A stretch of DNA of 64,000 nucleotides from Pelorhabdus rhamnosifermentans (lineage in GTDB: Bacteria > Bacillota > Negativicutes > UMGS1260), in contig NZ_JAHGVE010000001.1 in assembly GCF_018835585.1 (NCBI RefSeq), positions 372,001 to 436,000 of the forward strand, in the 5' to 3' direction. The translations under genes were made by a program, and so were the position numbers. Positions within the stretch are counted from its first letter, which is position 1. Each line of letters opens with the position of its first letter. Below are positions 1-7,423 of this stretch, piece by piece. Under the pieces are notes generated by a model. That model was not told the origin of the DNA. It worked only from the letters and a program-made list of their open reading frames with translations, and made no database searches.

Positions 1-1
1 G

Positions 2-622
2 ACAACGTGTACTTTGGTTTTATTGATTGTTCTTGGTATTGCTTTAATCGGCGGTATAGTTTTGCCGGCTTCGTGGGGAGAAGAGAATAGTCCAATAGAA
101 TGGACGCAAGTAATTATATTAAGTTTTGTGTGTTTAACCACTATCATGGCAAGAATTTACGGGATAGGTACGTTAGTCAGTCGTAAATTGTTTTTGTGGT
201 CAACGCCTATTTGGATGACTGCAATTGGTAGAGAATTAAGCTGGGGGCGGGTTCTTTACGTCGATTCAACAGGACATTTTATTAAATTAACCAATCTTTG
301 GTACGGTTCGTATGTTCATTTTTTCATAGCCTGTGAGCTTATTATTACTATTTTGGGATTATTAAATTATGGATTAATAACAGAAATACGAAATTGGATA
401 CATCATGGAACTATACCGCTCTTGGAATTGTTAATCGCATTTAGTGCTGGAATTGTTGCCACAATGGTCGAGCATTATAGTTTTGGGATTTTTGGACCAA
501 ACGGGGAGCTGTTTGAAGAGTTAGCGGAATTGGTGTGTTATAGTGGTTTGCTATTACTTATGATAGATTTGGGATTTAATAAAAAAATTCAACCTACTCT
601 GGGTGAAAATGTTAGTTTGTAG
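2..622 (+). CDS. Hypothetical multi-pass membrane protein (5' end cut by window)
   Basis: The reading frame is open to the left edge, so the gene probably starts outside the window; the first possible start inside is a TTG at 14 without a visible ribosome site. About 200 residues are present, with roughly five or six hydrophobic segments. The protein is therefore an inner-membrane protein. A GRELSWGRV stretch lies near residue 76, between hydrophobic segments. It ends 9 bases before the LptF/LptG gene and is probably co-transcribed with it, which hints at an envelope role. I do not recognise the family. Confidence 0.6.
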   Translation, partial: TTCTLVLLIVLGIALIGGIVLPASWGEENSPIEWTQVIILSFVCLTTIMARIYGIGTLVSRKLFLWSTPIWMTAIGRELSWGRVLYVDSTGHFIKLTNLWYGSYVHFFIACELIITILGLLNYGLITEIRNWIHHGTIPLLELLIAFSAGIVATMVEHYSFGIFGPNGELFEELAELVCYSGLLLLMIDLGFNKKIQPTLGENVSL

Positions 623-631
623 GAGAATTTT

Positions 632-1723
632 ATGCGGATACTTGATAAGTATATTCTTCGAGAGTTACTTGGCACATTTATTTTCGGCATTGCGGTTTTT
701 TCCAGTTTGTTTATCGGAACAGGCACTCTGTTTCGGCTTGCCAGGTATATGACGAAATATGGTGCATCGATGTTCATGGTGACAAAACTTTTTGTGTATA
801 GTCTTCCGGGCATTGTGGTGCTTACTTTTCCCATGAGCATGCTACTGGCTTCATTGCTTTCATTCGGTCGGTTGTCTGGATCAAGTGAAATTACGGCCAT
901 GCGTTCCGGTGGTATCAGTTTCTATCGACTTACGCTACCGGTTTTTTGTGTGGCGTTTGGTGTGAGTATTTTTGCTGTGGCATTTAATGAACTGGTTGTA
1001 CCTCAGGCCAATTTAGCGTACGATAACCTTGTATATTATGAAATTGAAAAGAATACGGAGCCGAAATTGCAAGAACATATTATTATTAAAGATATTGAGC
1101 AAGGAAATGTGCAGCGATTGACTTATGCTAGGCGTTATGATGCCGCAACAAATTCTATGATTGGTCTGATGGTGCAGGAATTTGGAAACGGGGAGCTGGT
1201 TCGGGTGGAAAATGCCGAGAGCGCCAATTGGCATGAAAACAAATGGGTAATGCATAACGGAACGATTCATGACTTTTCATCTGAAAGACCAACGGAAATA
1301 AATGCTGTGCAGTTTAAGGAACAGGTTTTATCGCTCAATAAAGATCCTAAAGCGATTACCCTTGGGCAAAAAAAGATGAAGGAAATGTCAATTCCAGAAC
1401 TTAAGCAAGAAATCAGTATACTTCACAATCAGTATGTATCGACTAGCGATTATGAAGTAGAACTTCACCAACGAATTTCGATTCCTATGGCCAGCTTGGT
1501 TTTTGCTATGATTGGTGCGCCGTTGGGGGTGCAGCCTCACCGTTCGAGTTCATCCATTGGACTAGGAATCAGCATCATTATTATTTTTATTTATTATGCC
1601 ATTATGACGCTGATGGCATCACTAGGGCAGGTGGGGACGATTCCCGCCATTCTAGCTGCGTGGTTACCTAATATAATCGGCATACTTGTAGGATTTTATC
1701 TGGTTCACAAGGCGTCGCGCTAG
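632..1723 (+). CDS. LptF/LptG family (YjgP/YjgQ) LPS export permease
   Basis: Transmembrane subunit of the Lpt ABC exporter, which extracts lipopolysaccharide from the inner membrane and drives it across the periplasm. The 363 residues have the family layout: an N-terminal DKYILRELLGTF start with TM segments, a large periplasmic beta-jellyroll region (about residues 130-270), then a C-terminal TM block containing ISIPMASLVFAMIGAPLGV. Length matches the family (about 350-370). Start ATG 632 follows AGGAG. Such a gene in a Firmicute-like background points to a diderm Negativicute. LptF and LptG cannot be told apart here; no LptB or LptC gene is in the window. A hairpin plus U-run at 1805 probably ends the transcript. 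Confidence 0.93.
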   Translation: MRILDKYILRELLGTFIFGIAVFSSLFIGTGTLFRLARYMTKYGASMFMVTKLFVYSLPGIVVLTFPMSMLLASLLSFGRLSGSSEITAMRSGGISFYRLTLPVFCVAFGVSIFAVAFNELVVPQANLAYDNLVYYEIEKNTEPKLQEHIIIKDIEQGNVQRLTYARRYDAATNSMIGLMVQEFGNGELVRVENAESANWHENKWVMHNGTIHDFSSERPTEINAVQFKEQVLSLNKDPKAITLGQKKMKEMSIPELKQEISILHNQYVSTSDYEVELHQRISIPMASLVFAMIGAPLGVQPHRSSSSIGLGISIIIIFIYYAIMTLMASLGQVGTIPAILAAWLPNIIGILVGFYLVHKASR

Positions 1724-1804
1724 AATACTGGAAGGCGATTTATTGGAATTGAAAAAGGAAAAGAGTATGCTGCAGTTGCAGAAAAACGTTTGAGCGCATA
1801 ATTG

Positions 1805-1850
1805 AGGACCATTCTGGCTGATTGCTGGAATGAGTCCTTCTTCCTATTTT
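1805..1850 (+). terminator. Probable terminator after the lpt permease gene
   Basis: AGGAC/GTCCT and CATTC/GAATG pair into a ten-base-pair stem with one bulged A (1805-1838), followed by a pyrimidine run ending in TTTTTT. It is the first such structure downstream of the permease. Confidence 0.55.
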
Positions 1851-1924
1851 TTGAAATATATTGTATTTAATACCTTACGCAGTTATACTGAAGGTGAACT
1901 AGGGAATAATATATATTTTTTATT

Positions 1925-1948
1925 GCGCAGCAGGGGCTGCGCTTTTTT
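1925..1948 (+). terminator. Rho-independent terminator
   Basis: Perfect stem GCGCAGC/GCTGCGC (1925-1931 and 1936-1942) with a 4-base loop, followed directly by six T residues. It is a second terminator about 200 bases downstream of the permease gene. Confidence 0.7.
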
Positions 1949-1969
1949 ATTTAATGCGTACTTGCAACA

Positions 1970-2003
1970 AAAAAGCCTCCAACTATTTTGATGGAGGCTT
2001 TAT
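1970..2003 (-). terminator. Terminator of the small minus-strand gene
   Basis: AAAGCCTCCA (1972-1981) pairs with TGGAGGCTTT (1992-2001). Read on the minus strand, the hairpin is followed by a T run. It lies about 50 bases past the stop of the 40-residue gene at 2050-2172. Confidence 0.65.
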
Positions 2004-2049
2004 CAGTAACGTACGCTCTTCTGCTTGTCCACTTTTATTTCAGCCGAAT

Positions 2050-2172
2050 TTAATCGGCTTTTTGCATTTGTTCGATTGTCTTACGAATCATTACTTCCAA
2101 AAAGAATTCGGGTAGTTCGTAACCCTCTGGCGGTTTGGATATTACTCTGTATGGCGGTTGCTTTTTTGGCAT
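2050..2172 (-). CDS. Small protein of 40 residues, unknown function
   Basis: Minus-strand ORF with ATG at 2172 and TAA at 2050. It is preceded by a strong ribosome site, AAAGGAG, eight bases upstream, and followed by a good terminator on the same strand. The protein starts MPKKQPPYRVISKPPEGYEL and has a proline-rich basic head, then a short amphipathic helix-like tail ending QMQKAD. There is no signal peptide or membrane segment. The combination of ribosome site, coherent composition and own terminator argues for a real gene although it is short. I do not recognise the family. Confidence 0.6.
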   Translation of the reverse strand: MPKKQPPYRVISKPPEGYELPEFFLEVMIRKTIEQMQKAD

Positions 2173-2366
2173 GTTGATTTGCTCCTTTCGTACTGTTTCG
2201 ATGACTATTTATTTGCAAAATAAAATGTATAATACTATATTTTGTGAAAACGTCCTGCAAACTATTAACAAAATAGTATTTTATTTGATGGTGGGAAGCC
2301 TGTATTAAATATTCTAACGGTTGACAGCATATTGCCATTCTAAAAATGAAATGCTTTGGTTTTGAC

Positions 2367-2458
2367 GGTGTTCCCCTCGCCTCCACCAATTAAATCCGGA
2401 TTTCTTTACAAAAATAGGAAATGGCTATTTGTCTAGTAATGGACAAATAGCCGTTTTT
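2367..2458 (+). repeat. Dispersed hairpin repeat, copy 1, with CCTCCACCA motif
   Basis: GGCTATTTGTC (2423-2433), loop TAGTAATG, GACAAATAGCC (2442-2452), then TTTTT: a perfect 11-bp stem able to act as a terminator on the plus strand. The 5' flank TTTACAAAAATAGGAA and the upstream CTCGCCTCCACCA recur in other copies (35.4 kb; flank only at 45.0, 53.9 and 58.9 kb). CGCCTCCACCA resembles the 3' end of a tmRNA or tRNA, but no intact T-arm or gene body precedes it. Confidence 0.75.
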
Positions 2459-2534
2459 GGCGTTTGAATGGTGTGTCTAGATTTGTGTTCGCCAATATTT
2501 ATGAATTGGTGAATTATCATAAATACTTTCGATT

Positions 2535-2574
2535 AATGACTTGCGGGGGCGGCTCCGGCGAGTCATTTTTTTAG
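2535..2574 (+). terminator. Hairpin with T run
   Basis: AATGACTTGC (2535-2544) pairs with GCGAGTCATT (2558-2567, one wobble pair), followed by a T run. No gene directly precedes it, so it may end read-through from the upstream repeat. Confidence 0.5.
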
Positions 2575-2627
2575 ATTAGCCGTTTAACTCGATACGGAGA
2601 ACCATAACATTAGTAACAGTGCGAATT

Positions 2628-2666
2628 AATACCCCTTATCCACAAATAAAGTGGATAAGGGGTATT
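2628..2666. terminator. Strong symmetric hairpin, possible bidirectional terminator
   Basis: Sixteen perfectly paired bases: AATACCCCTTATCCAC (2628-2643) against GTGGATAAGGGGTATT (2651-2666), with a 7-base AT loop. It sits at the 3' end of the ribbon-helix-helix remnant on the minus strand. Confidence 0.6.
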
Positions 2667-2684
2667 TTGACTTTAATGTTTTGC

Positions 2685-2834
2685 TCATTTGCTGATATAG
2701 CTCTTTAAAGCATCGTTGACGATTTTTGATTGGCTCATTCCTGAATTACGTAACATTTGCAGGTCAGCATATGCATATACATCATTTTCTAAATATAGGC
2801 AATTCGACGGTGGCGGTCTTCTAAACTGTCCTGT
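2685..2834 (-). pseudogene. Remnant of a ribbon-helix-helix (Arc/antitoxin-like) gene
   Basis: The minus strand encodes a tail ending GMSQSKIVNDALKSYISK (stop at 2685), which has the G-x-S-x-S-x-I-V-x-x-A-L pattern of ribbon-helix-helix DNA-binding proteins. The frame stays open up to 2834, but its first ATG is at 2756. An adjacent frame encodes a plausible N-terminal piece (KQDSLEDRHRRIAYI), so a frameshift near 2795 probably splits the gene. The same tail recurs at 35.9 kb and partly at 45.2 kb, both also near copies of the hairpin repeat. From 2840 to 3090 I see no gene; that stretch should hold the promoter of the glycosyltransferase. Confidence 0.5.
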
Positions 2835-3094
2835 TTAACCGGAGCTTTGTTCTGTATGATGACTACATGTCTAAATTTCGCGCATATCAGCATTAAGGTG
2901 CTATTTCCATCTGAAAATGTTCCAATGACTCGACTTCTCCGACGGACCTACCGATTCAACAATGCATCTTTGGTATTTGGCCGTTAATGAATAGAGGCTT
3001 CACTCTTGGCTCTGCCGAAGTTCTTATAATATCAAATATAGATAGTCGGAGAGGTTTCCAAGAAAATTTTTAATGAAGTGGGGGATTTTTTAAT

Positions 3095-4099
3095 ATGAAA
3101 GTTGCAATAATTTCACCAATTGCGTGGAGGACACCACCGCGGCATTATGGTCCTTGGGAAAGAGTAGTTTCATTATTGGCAGAAGGACTTGTTAAAGAGA
3201 ATATTGATGTAACACTTTATGCTACTGGCGATTCACTAACGACTGCTAAGCTTCGAAGTGTATGCAAAGCACCTTATGAAGAAGACCGTGAGCTGGATGC
3301 TAAGGTTTGGGAATCTTTGCATATTTCCGAAGTCATGGAGCAGGCAAATGAATTTGACATTATACACAATAATTACGATTTCTTACCGCTGACTTATAGT
3401 GGACTAATCAAAACTCCCATGGTAACAACAATACATGGCTTTTCTTCGCCGAAAATCCTACCTGTTTATAAAAAATATAATAAAAAAACACACTATGTTT
3501 CCATCAGTAATGCTGATAGAAATGGGGAACTTGATTATATAAAGACGGTATACCATGGTATAGATATAGAGAAATTTACCTTAAACAAAGAATGGGGTGA
3601 TTATTTAGTCTATTTTGGCAGAATACATCCAGACAAAGGCACTAGAGAGGCCATACAAGTTGCTAAAATGGCAAAAATGAAACTCGTTATTGCTGGCATT
3701 ATTCAGGATCAATCTTATTATGAAAAGTATGTAGAGCCATATCTTAGTGATGAGGTTTGTTACATTGGATCAGTAGGTCCTGAGGAAAGAAATAAAGTGT
3801 TAGGTAATGCCTATGCATTATTACATCCAATTCATTTTAACGAGCCATTTGGTCTTAGTATAGTTGAAGCAATGGCGTGTGGGACACCCGTCATTGCCTT
3901 TAATAGAGGTTCTATGCCTGAAATTATTCAAGAGGGCATTAATGGGTTTATTGTATCTAGCGTAGAGGAAATGGCTGGGAAGATTAAAGAGGTCATGAAT
4001 ATTTCACGCGAAGTTTGTCGCAAAACTGTCGAATGTAGATTTACACAGGAAAAAATGGTAAAAGAATATATTGAAGTGTATAAAGAAATATTGAAATAG
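3095..4099 (+). CDS. Glycosyltransferase family 4
   Basis: Retaining GT-B glycosyltransferase of 334 residues. It transfers a sugar from an activated donor, probably at the cytoplasmic membrane face. The N-terminal Rossmann half begins MKVAIISPIAWRTPPRHYGP. The C-terminal half carries the GT4 E-x7-E signature in NEPFGLSIVEAMACGTPVIA (about residues 250-270), followed by GSMPEII. The lengths and motifs fit GT4 enzymes of the kind paired with glycoside phosphorylase-like proteins. Start ATG 3095 follows GTGGGGGA. It converges with a GH130 gene only 12 bases away, suggesting joint work on a mannoside or related glycan. The actual donor and acceptor cannot be read from sequence. Confidence 0.85.
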   Translation: MKVAIISPIAWRTPPRHYGPWERVVSLLAEGLVKENIDVTLYATGDSLTTAKLRSVCKAPYEEDRELDAKVWESLHISEVMEQANEFDIIHNNYDFLPLTYSGLIKTPMVTTIHGFSSPKILPVYKKYNKKTHYVSISNADRNGELDYIKTVYHGIDIEKFTLNKEWGDYLVYFGRIHPDKGTREAIQVAKMAKMKLVIAGIIQDQSYYEKYVEPYLSDEVCYIGSVGPEERNKVLGNAYALLHPIHFNEPFGLSIVEAMACGTPVIAFNRGSMPEIIQEGINGFIVSSVEEMAGKIKEVMNISREVCRKTVECRFTQEKMVKEYIEVYKEILK

Positions 4100-4111
4100 C
4101 AGCAGATTATT

Positions 4112-5050
4112 TTATGGTAGGGCCGGTCGGTTATGATTTAGGCAAAGACTTATAAGGTCGTCTATTTTGGCAGTTCCTACGCACATGACAGAATCGGCGG
4201 CACCCCAATAAATTTTAACAGTACCATTTTCTTCAAGAATAGCTCCACAGGTAAAAATCACATTATGAACATATCCTGTTACTTCCCACGGATCTTCCGG
4301 TTGTAGAATCCAGCTGTCGCCGACTCCGAGAATGATCGCAGGATTATCTAGTTTGTGTAAGGCGACGCCTAGCCGATAAATTGCTCCATCCATGGTGGGA
4401 AAGACACCGTGATAAATAGAAAGCCAACCTTGGTCAGTTTTGATGGGCGTTGCTCCGGGGCCAATTTTCATTTGATCCCAGTGATAGGGTACAGGCATCA
4501 TGATTAACTCCGATTCTCCCCAATAGATTAAGTCTTTTGAATAACTAATCCATATTGCCCAGGGAGAAATTTCAGAGTGTGGTCGATCAAGGCGTATATA
4601 TCTACCGTTTATTTTTTCGGGGAAAAGAACAACATTGCGGTAGTCAGCTTCGGTGATTAGCGAGATGCGTTCTATGGATTTAAAATCTATTGTTTTTGCC
4701 AACCCGATTCGAACTCCATGTTTTGAATAAGCACTGTAAGTGATGTAGTATTCACCTTCTATGCATGAAATCCGAGGATCTTCCACGCCGAAAGCTTCAT
4801 ACTCTTTGAAAATTTCCTCTGTTGCAGGAGTCATAAAAGGTTTGTCATGTACGGTAAAAGAGTACCCGTCATTGCTTTCTGCTAATCCAATAATCGAGCG
4901 TCCTGTATCGAGGTGAGAACGAAACAGCATGTAGTATTTTTCCTGATATTTTGCTACTCCGGCGTTATGCACGGTGTGGACGGCGTAAGGAACATCTTTT
5001 TTTGTTAATATTGGATTTCCCCTATAACGTTTTACAATAGGTCCTTCCAT
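4112..5050 (-). CDS. GH130 family glycosidase/phosphorylase
   Basis: 312 residues with a five-bladed beta-propeller-like pattern of the GH130 family, whose characterised members are mannoside phosphorylases and mannosidases. Visible family features are RYRGNPILT at the start, VHNAGVAKY, FRSHLDTGRS, GVEDPRISCIEGEYYITY (about residues 92-109) with the conserved ED, IGPGATPIKTDQGWLSIYHG, and a C-terminal CGAILEENGTVKIYWGAADS. Start ATG 5050 follows AAGGAGG. No signal peptide is seen, so it is cytoplasmic. It is tail to tail with the GT4 gene. Phosphorylase and hydrolase activity cannot be separated from sequence alone. Confidence 0.85.
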   Translation of the reverse strand: MEGPIVKRYRGNPILTKKDVPYAVHTVHNAGVAKYQEKYYMLFRSHLDTGRSIIGLAESNDGYSFTVHDKPFMTPATEEIFKEYEAFGVEDPRISCIEGEYYITYSAYSKHGVRIGLAKTIDFKSIERISLITEADYRNVVLFPEKINGRYIRLDRPHSEISPWAIWISYSKDLIYWGESELIMMPVPYHWDQMKIGPGATPIKTDQGWLSIYHGVFPTMDGAIYRLGVALHKLDNPAIILGVGDSWILQPEDPWEVTGYVHNVIFTCGAILEENGTVKIYWGAADSVMCVGTAKIDDLISLCLNHNRPALP

Positions 5051-5214
5051 GGTTGATGTCCTCCTTGTTTATGTGTCTCTATATTGGGTTTATTATACTA
5101 TGATGCCTAACTTAAATGGACAATTATTTGAGGAAACTGGGGCTAGCTTGATTTTGTTGTAATCGATGCTAAACTACCTATAATAATCGGATGAAAATCC
5201 TCACAAAAAACGTA

Positions 5215-5239
5215 TAATCCTCTCAGAGGGAGAGGATTA
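5215..5239. other. Hairpin without T run
   Basis: TAATCCTCTC (5215-5224) pairs with GAGAGGATTA (5230-5239), 10 bp with a 5-base loop. It lies between the GH130 promoter region and the CCTCCACCA motif; role unknown. Confidence 0.4.
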
Positions 5240-5282
5240 CATGGTATAGTGGGTCAAGCATATCGGGTCAAACAGTGAAAAA

Positions 5283-5314
5283 GTTGGATTTGCAAGGTGA
5301 TTGCTCGCCTCCAC
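5283..5314 (+). repeat. GGATTTGCAAGG...CTCGCCTCCACCA repeat
   Basis: A roughly 32-base motif shared with 35412-35443, where it directly precedes a hairpin repeat; here the hairpin is missing. Its end looks like a tRNA or tmRNA 3' end but no cloverleaf can be folded. The long spacer 5051-6380 otherwise holds AT-rich DNA (5490-5760), an IS3 scrap, a terminator and the promoter region of the peptide cluster. Confidence 0.5.
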
Positions 5315-5789
5315 CAGTCAAGCGCAAAACGAAATGTAACCCCAGGGAAGGTTTCCTCAACTTAATAATTAGAAATTCTCGATTCGCGCCCTGTTTTGGC
5401 TAAAGTCGGTGGTTTTAAAAAGGAAGGTACTCTGTAGTTGTAAGTTTCGTTCTTCTGATGTTGATGCCAAAGTTGGCAGTATTACCCTGAGTTAGGATTA
5501 GGGTTTTGATTTTAAAAATTTTTTACATAAAATAGATAAAATGTAAATTAGAGCATAATATATTATATTAGTGATATTGTATAACATTATATGTTATGGT
5601 GTAGTTGTTGCTTAAAAATAACCGATTTTCTACGAAAATGACGTATTTGAATAATTGAATAATAACATACCTATAATTTATAATTATAGTATGTTGGTAA
5701 ATTGATTTTGTAATACATAATGTTGAATTATCATAGTTGATGTTAAAAATAGGGTAATTGATTGGTATTCAAGATTTATCGTTGGCTGA

Positions 5790-5935
5790 TCTATCAGTAA
5801 CACGCTTCAATCTGACTTCGTCACTCGAATAGTAGAAACTGCCATAAAGGCTTATGGTAAGCCTGAAATCATCAACAGTGAGAGAGGGCCCCCTGATTCG
5901 GACTATTTTTCCGACAATAAGGCGGCTGTTTAATA
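5790..5935 (+). pseudogene. IS3-family transposase (orfB) scrap
   Basis: The plus strand encodes TRIVETAIKAYGKPEIINSE (5821-5880), which matches the integrase core around the second catalytic Asp of IS3-group OrfB (here E in place of D). Flanking frames are broken by stops, and the frame ends at 5932. No terminal repeats could be assigned. Confidence 0.55.
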
Positions 5936-6018
5936 ACCATAAAATCGAAGAAGGACTTATTTTAGAAAACTTAACTTCGCGTCTTGACAAGCGCGGACAA
6001 CTGGAAAATAGATCAGTA

Positions 6019-6070
6019 GGCTGACTGAAGAACAGAAGCCGACACAACTAATAGGTTGTGTCGGCTTTTT
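6019..6070 (+). terminator. Conserved 20-base leader plus terminator hairpin (copy A)
   Basis: GGCTGACTGAAGAACAGAAG is followed by the stem AAGCCGACACAAC/GTTGTGTCGGCTT (6036-6048, 6055-6067) and a T run. The same 20-base leader with a different, equally perfect stem occurs at 25478. From 6070 to 6380 no gene is visible; this is the likely promoter region of the peptide cluster. Confidence 0.7.
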
Positions 6071-6380
6071 ATATGGGTCACTTCATGAAAAGGAGTATAA
6101 GATTCCGTAACGGCAGAACTGTTACCATCCGCAAAGTAAATATTTTTTTTAACAGCGATAAGAAATATTTATAAATGGGGTAGAGAGGAATAAGTATAGT
6201 TCCCTCCCCATTGGATCATATTTTTGCATTTTCACTGCCGCCTTATACTTTTATAGGTAATTGTACACTTAAGGGATGTTCTAATTTTATGGGATCATTA
6301 TAGTTTTTATGCTCGACAACTTTCTTTAAAGATTCAATATCAGCCTTGCGATTGTCAAATGAATTTAAACGGAGGAAACT

Positions 6381-7376
6381 ATGAGTAATGAAATAAATTC
6401 AAAAACATATTACTGGTCACCTTCTGTCCATTGGAACATAATCAATAATGAACTTAAAATTGAAACACTTGTATATCCGCAAGAGTATATAAGCTTTTTC
6501 CCAAAACTTTACTTTTATACACAACGTGGCTGTACATTAGATGATTTAATTAATAAATTCCCGGAAAATATAACAAATAAATTAAAAAATTTTCTAAGAG
6601 ATTTAATAAGAAAAAAAATTTTGGTTTGCTCTTTGTTAACGCCGCAGGAATTGTATTATCCGCAAAATCGTTTATTTAAAAATAAATATAACAATAATAT
6701 ATTATTTGATCCCGCAGAATACGAAAAATTCAAAAATATACAATTAAATAGAAACCTTGGACAATCAATAAAGACCAAGATACAACTAAATAATAAAGAA
6801 TTGCCTAAGGTTATACGTAATCGAAGAACGTATAGAATTTTTGATGAAAAAGTTCTGTTGTTCAAAGATTTTGGGAACTTGTTATCAATATTTAAACAAA
6901 ATAGAGTCGGTAGTAATATAACTTATTTTTATGCAAGTGCGGGTGGTCTATATCCAATGGATATTTATATTTATGTTAAACATAATCGGATTGAAAGATT
7001 GAAACAAGGATTTTATTACTATAACCCGGTCAAAAATGCCCTCTATCTAATAAATGATAAAGGAATTATTTCCGAAAATGCACATTATCGTAATAATAAA
7101 AAGATATTTAAATCTTCCGCTTTTTCCCTTTTTTTTATTTATAATGCGGAAGTAACTATGCCTAAATATCTGGGAATGGGGTACTTTTTTGCCAGTATAG
7201 ATACTGGTGTTATGGTAGCAACATTAACTCAAGTTGCTGAAATGTATAATATCGGATTGTGTTCAATAGGAGATATGAATTTTAGCAAAATTGAAGAATA
7301 TTTTAACTTGAATGAAAATCAGTTGTTTATACATGCTGTTGAATGTGGACTTAAGCCAACTGAAAGTATCAATTAA
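6381..7376 (+). CDS. SagB-type FMN-dependent dehydrogenase (azoline oxidase-like) of the NRPS cluster
   Basis: 331 residues in two parts. The N-terminal part (about 1-130) resembles the winged segment preceding SagB/McbC-type oxidases. The C-terminal part is a nitroreductase fold starting at KVIRNRRTYRIFDEK (about 135-150), with ASAGGLYPMDIYIYV (about 187-201) and GLCSIGDMNF (about 292-301). Members of this family oxidise thiazolines or oxazolines to thiazoles or oxazoles using FMN, in peptides made by ribosomes or by synthetases. There is no YcaO cyclodehydratase nearby. Instead the next gene encodes a Cys-specific heterocyclization module, so the likely job is aromatising that thiazoline. 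ATG 6381 follows GGAGG; the NRPS starts 47 bases downstream, consistent with one operon. Confidence 0.8.
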   Translation: MSNEINSKTYYWSPSVHWNIINNELKIETLVYPQEYISFFPKLYFYTQRGCTLDDLINKFPENITNKLKNFLRDLIRKKILVCSLLTPQELYYPQNRLFKNKYNNNILFDPAEYEKFKNIQLNRNLGQSIKTKIQLNNKELPKVIRNRRTYRIFDEKVLLFKDFGNLLSIFKQNRVGSNITYFYASAGGLYPMDIYIYVKHNRIERLKQGFYYYNPVKNALYLINDKGIISENAHYRNNKKIFKSSAFSLFFIYNAEVTMPKYLGMGYFFASIDTGVMVATLTQVAEMYNIGLCSIGDMNFSKIEEYFNLNENQLFIHAVECGLKPTESIN

Positions 7377-7423
7377 AATTGCGCTATTGATACATCTTTA
7401 AAGAAGTATAGGAGGGGTAGAAA

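Noticed and set aside
2367-2389. tmRNA or tRNA gene ending in CGCCTCCACCA
   Set aside because: No T-arm, anticodon arm or tag-peptide region can be folded upstream, and a minus-strand small gene occupies the space; only the 3' end motif remains.
5769-6047. 92-residue minus-strand ORF
   Set aside because: It runs antisense through IS3 remnant and terminator and lacks a ribosome site.
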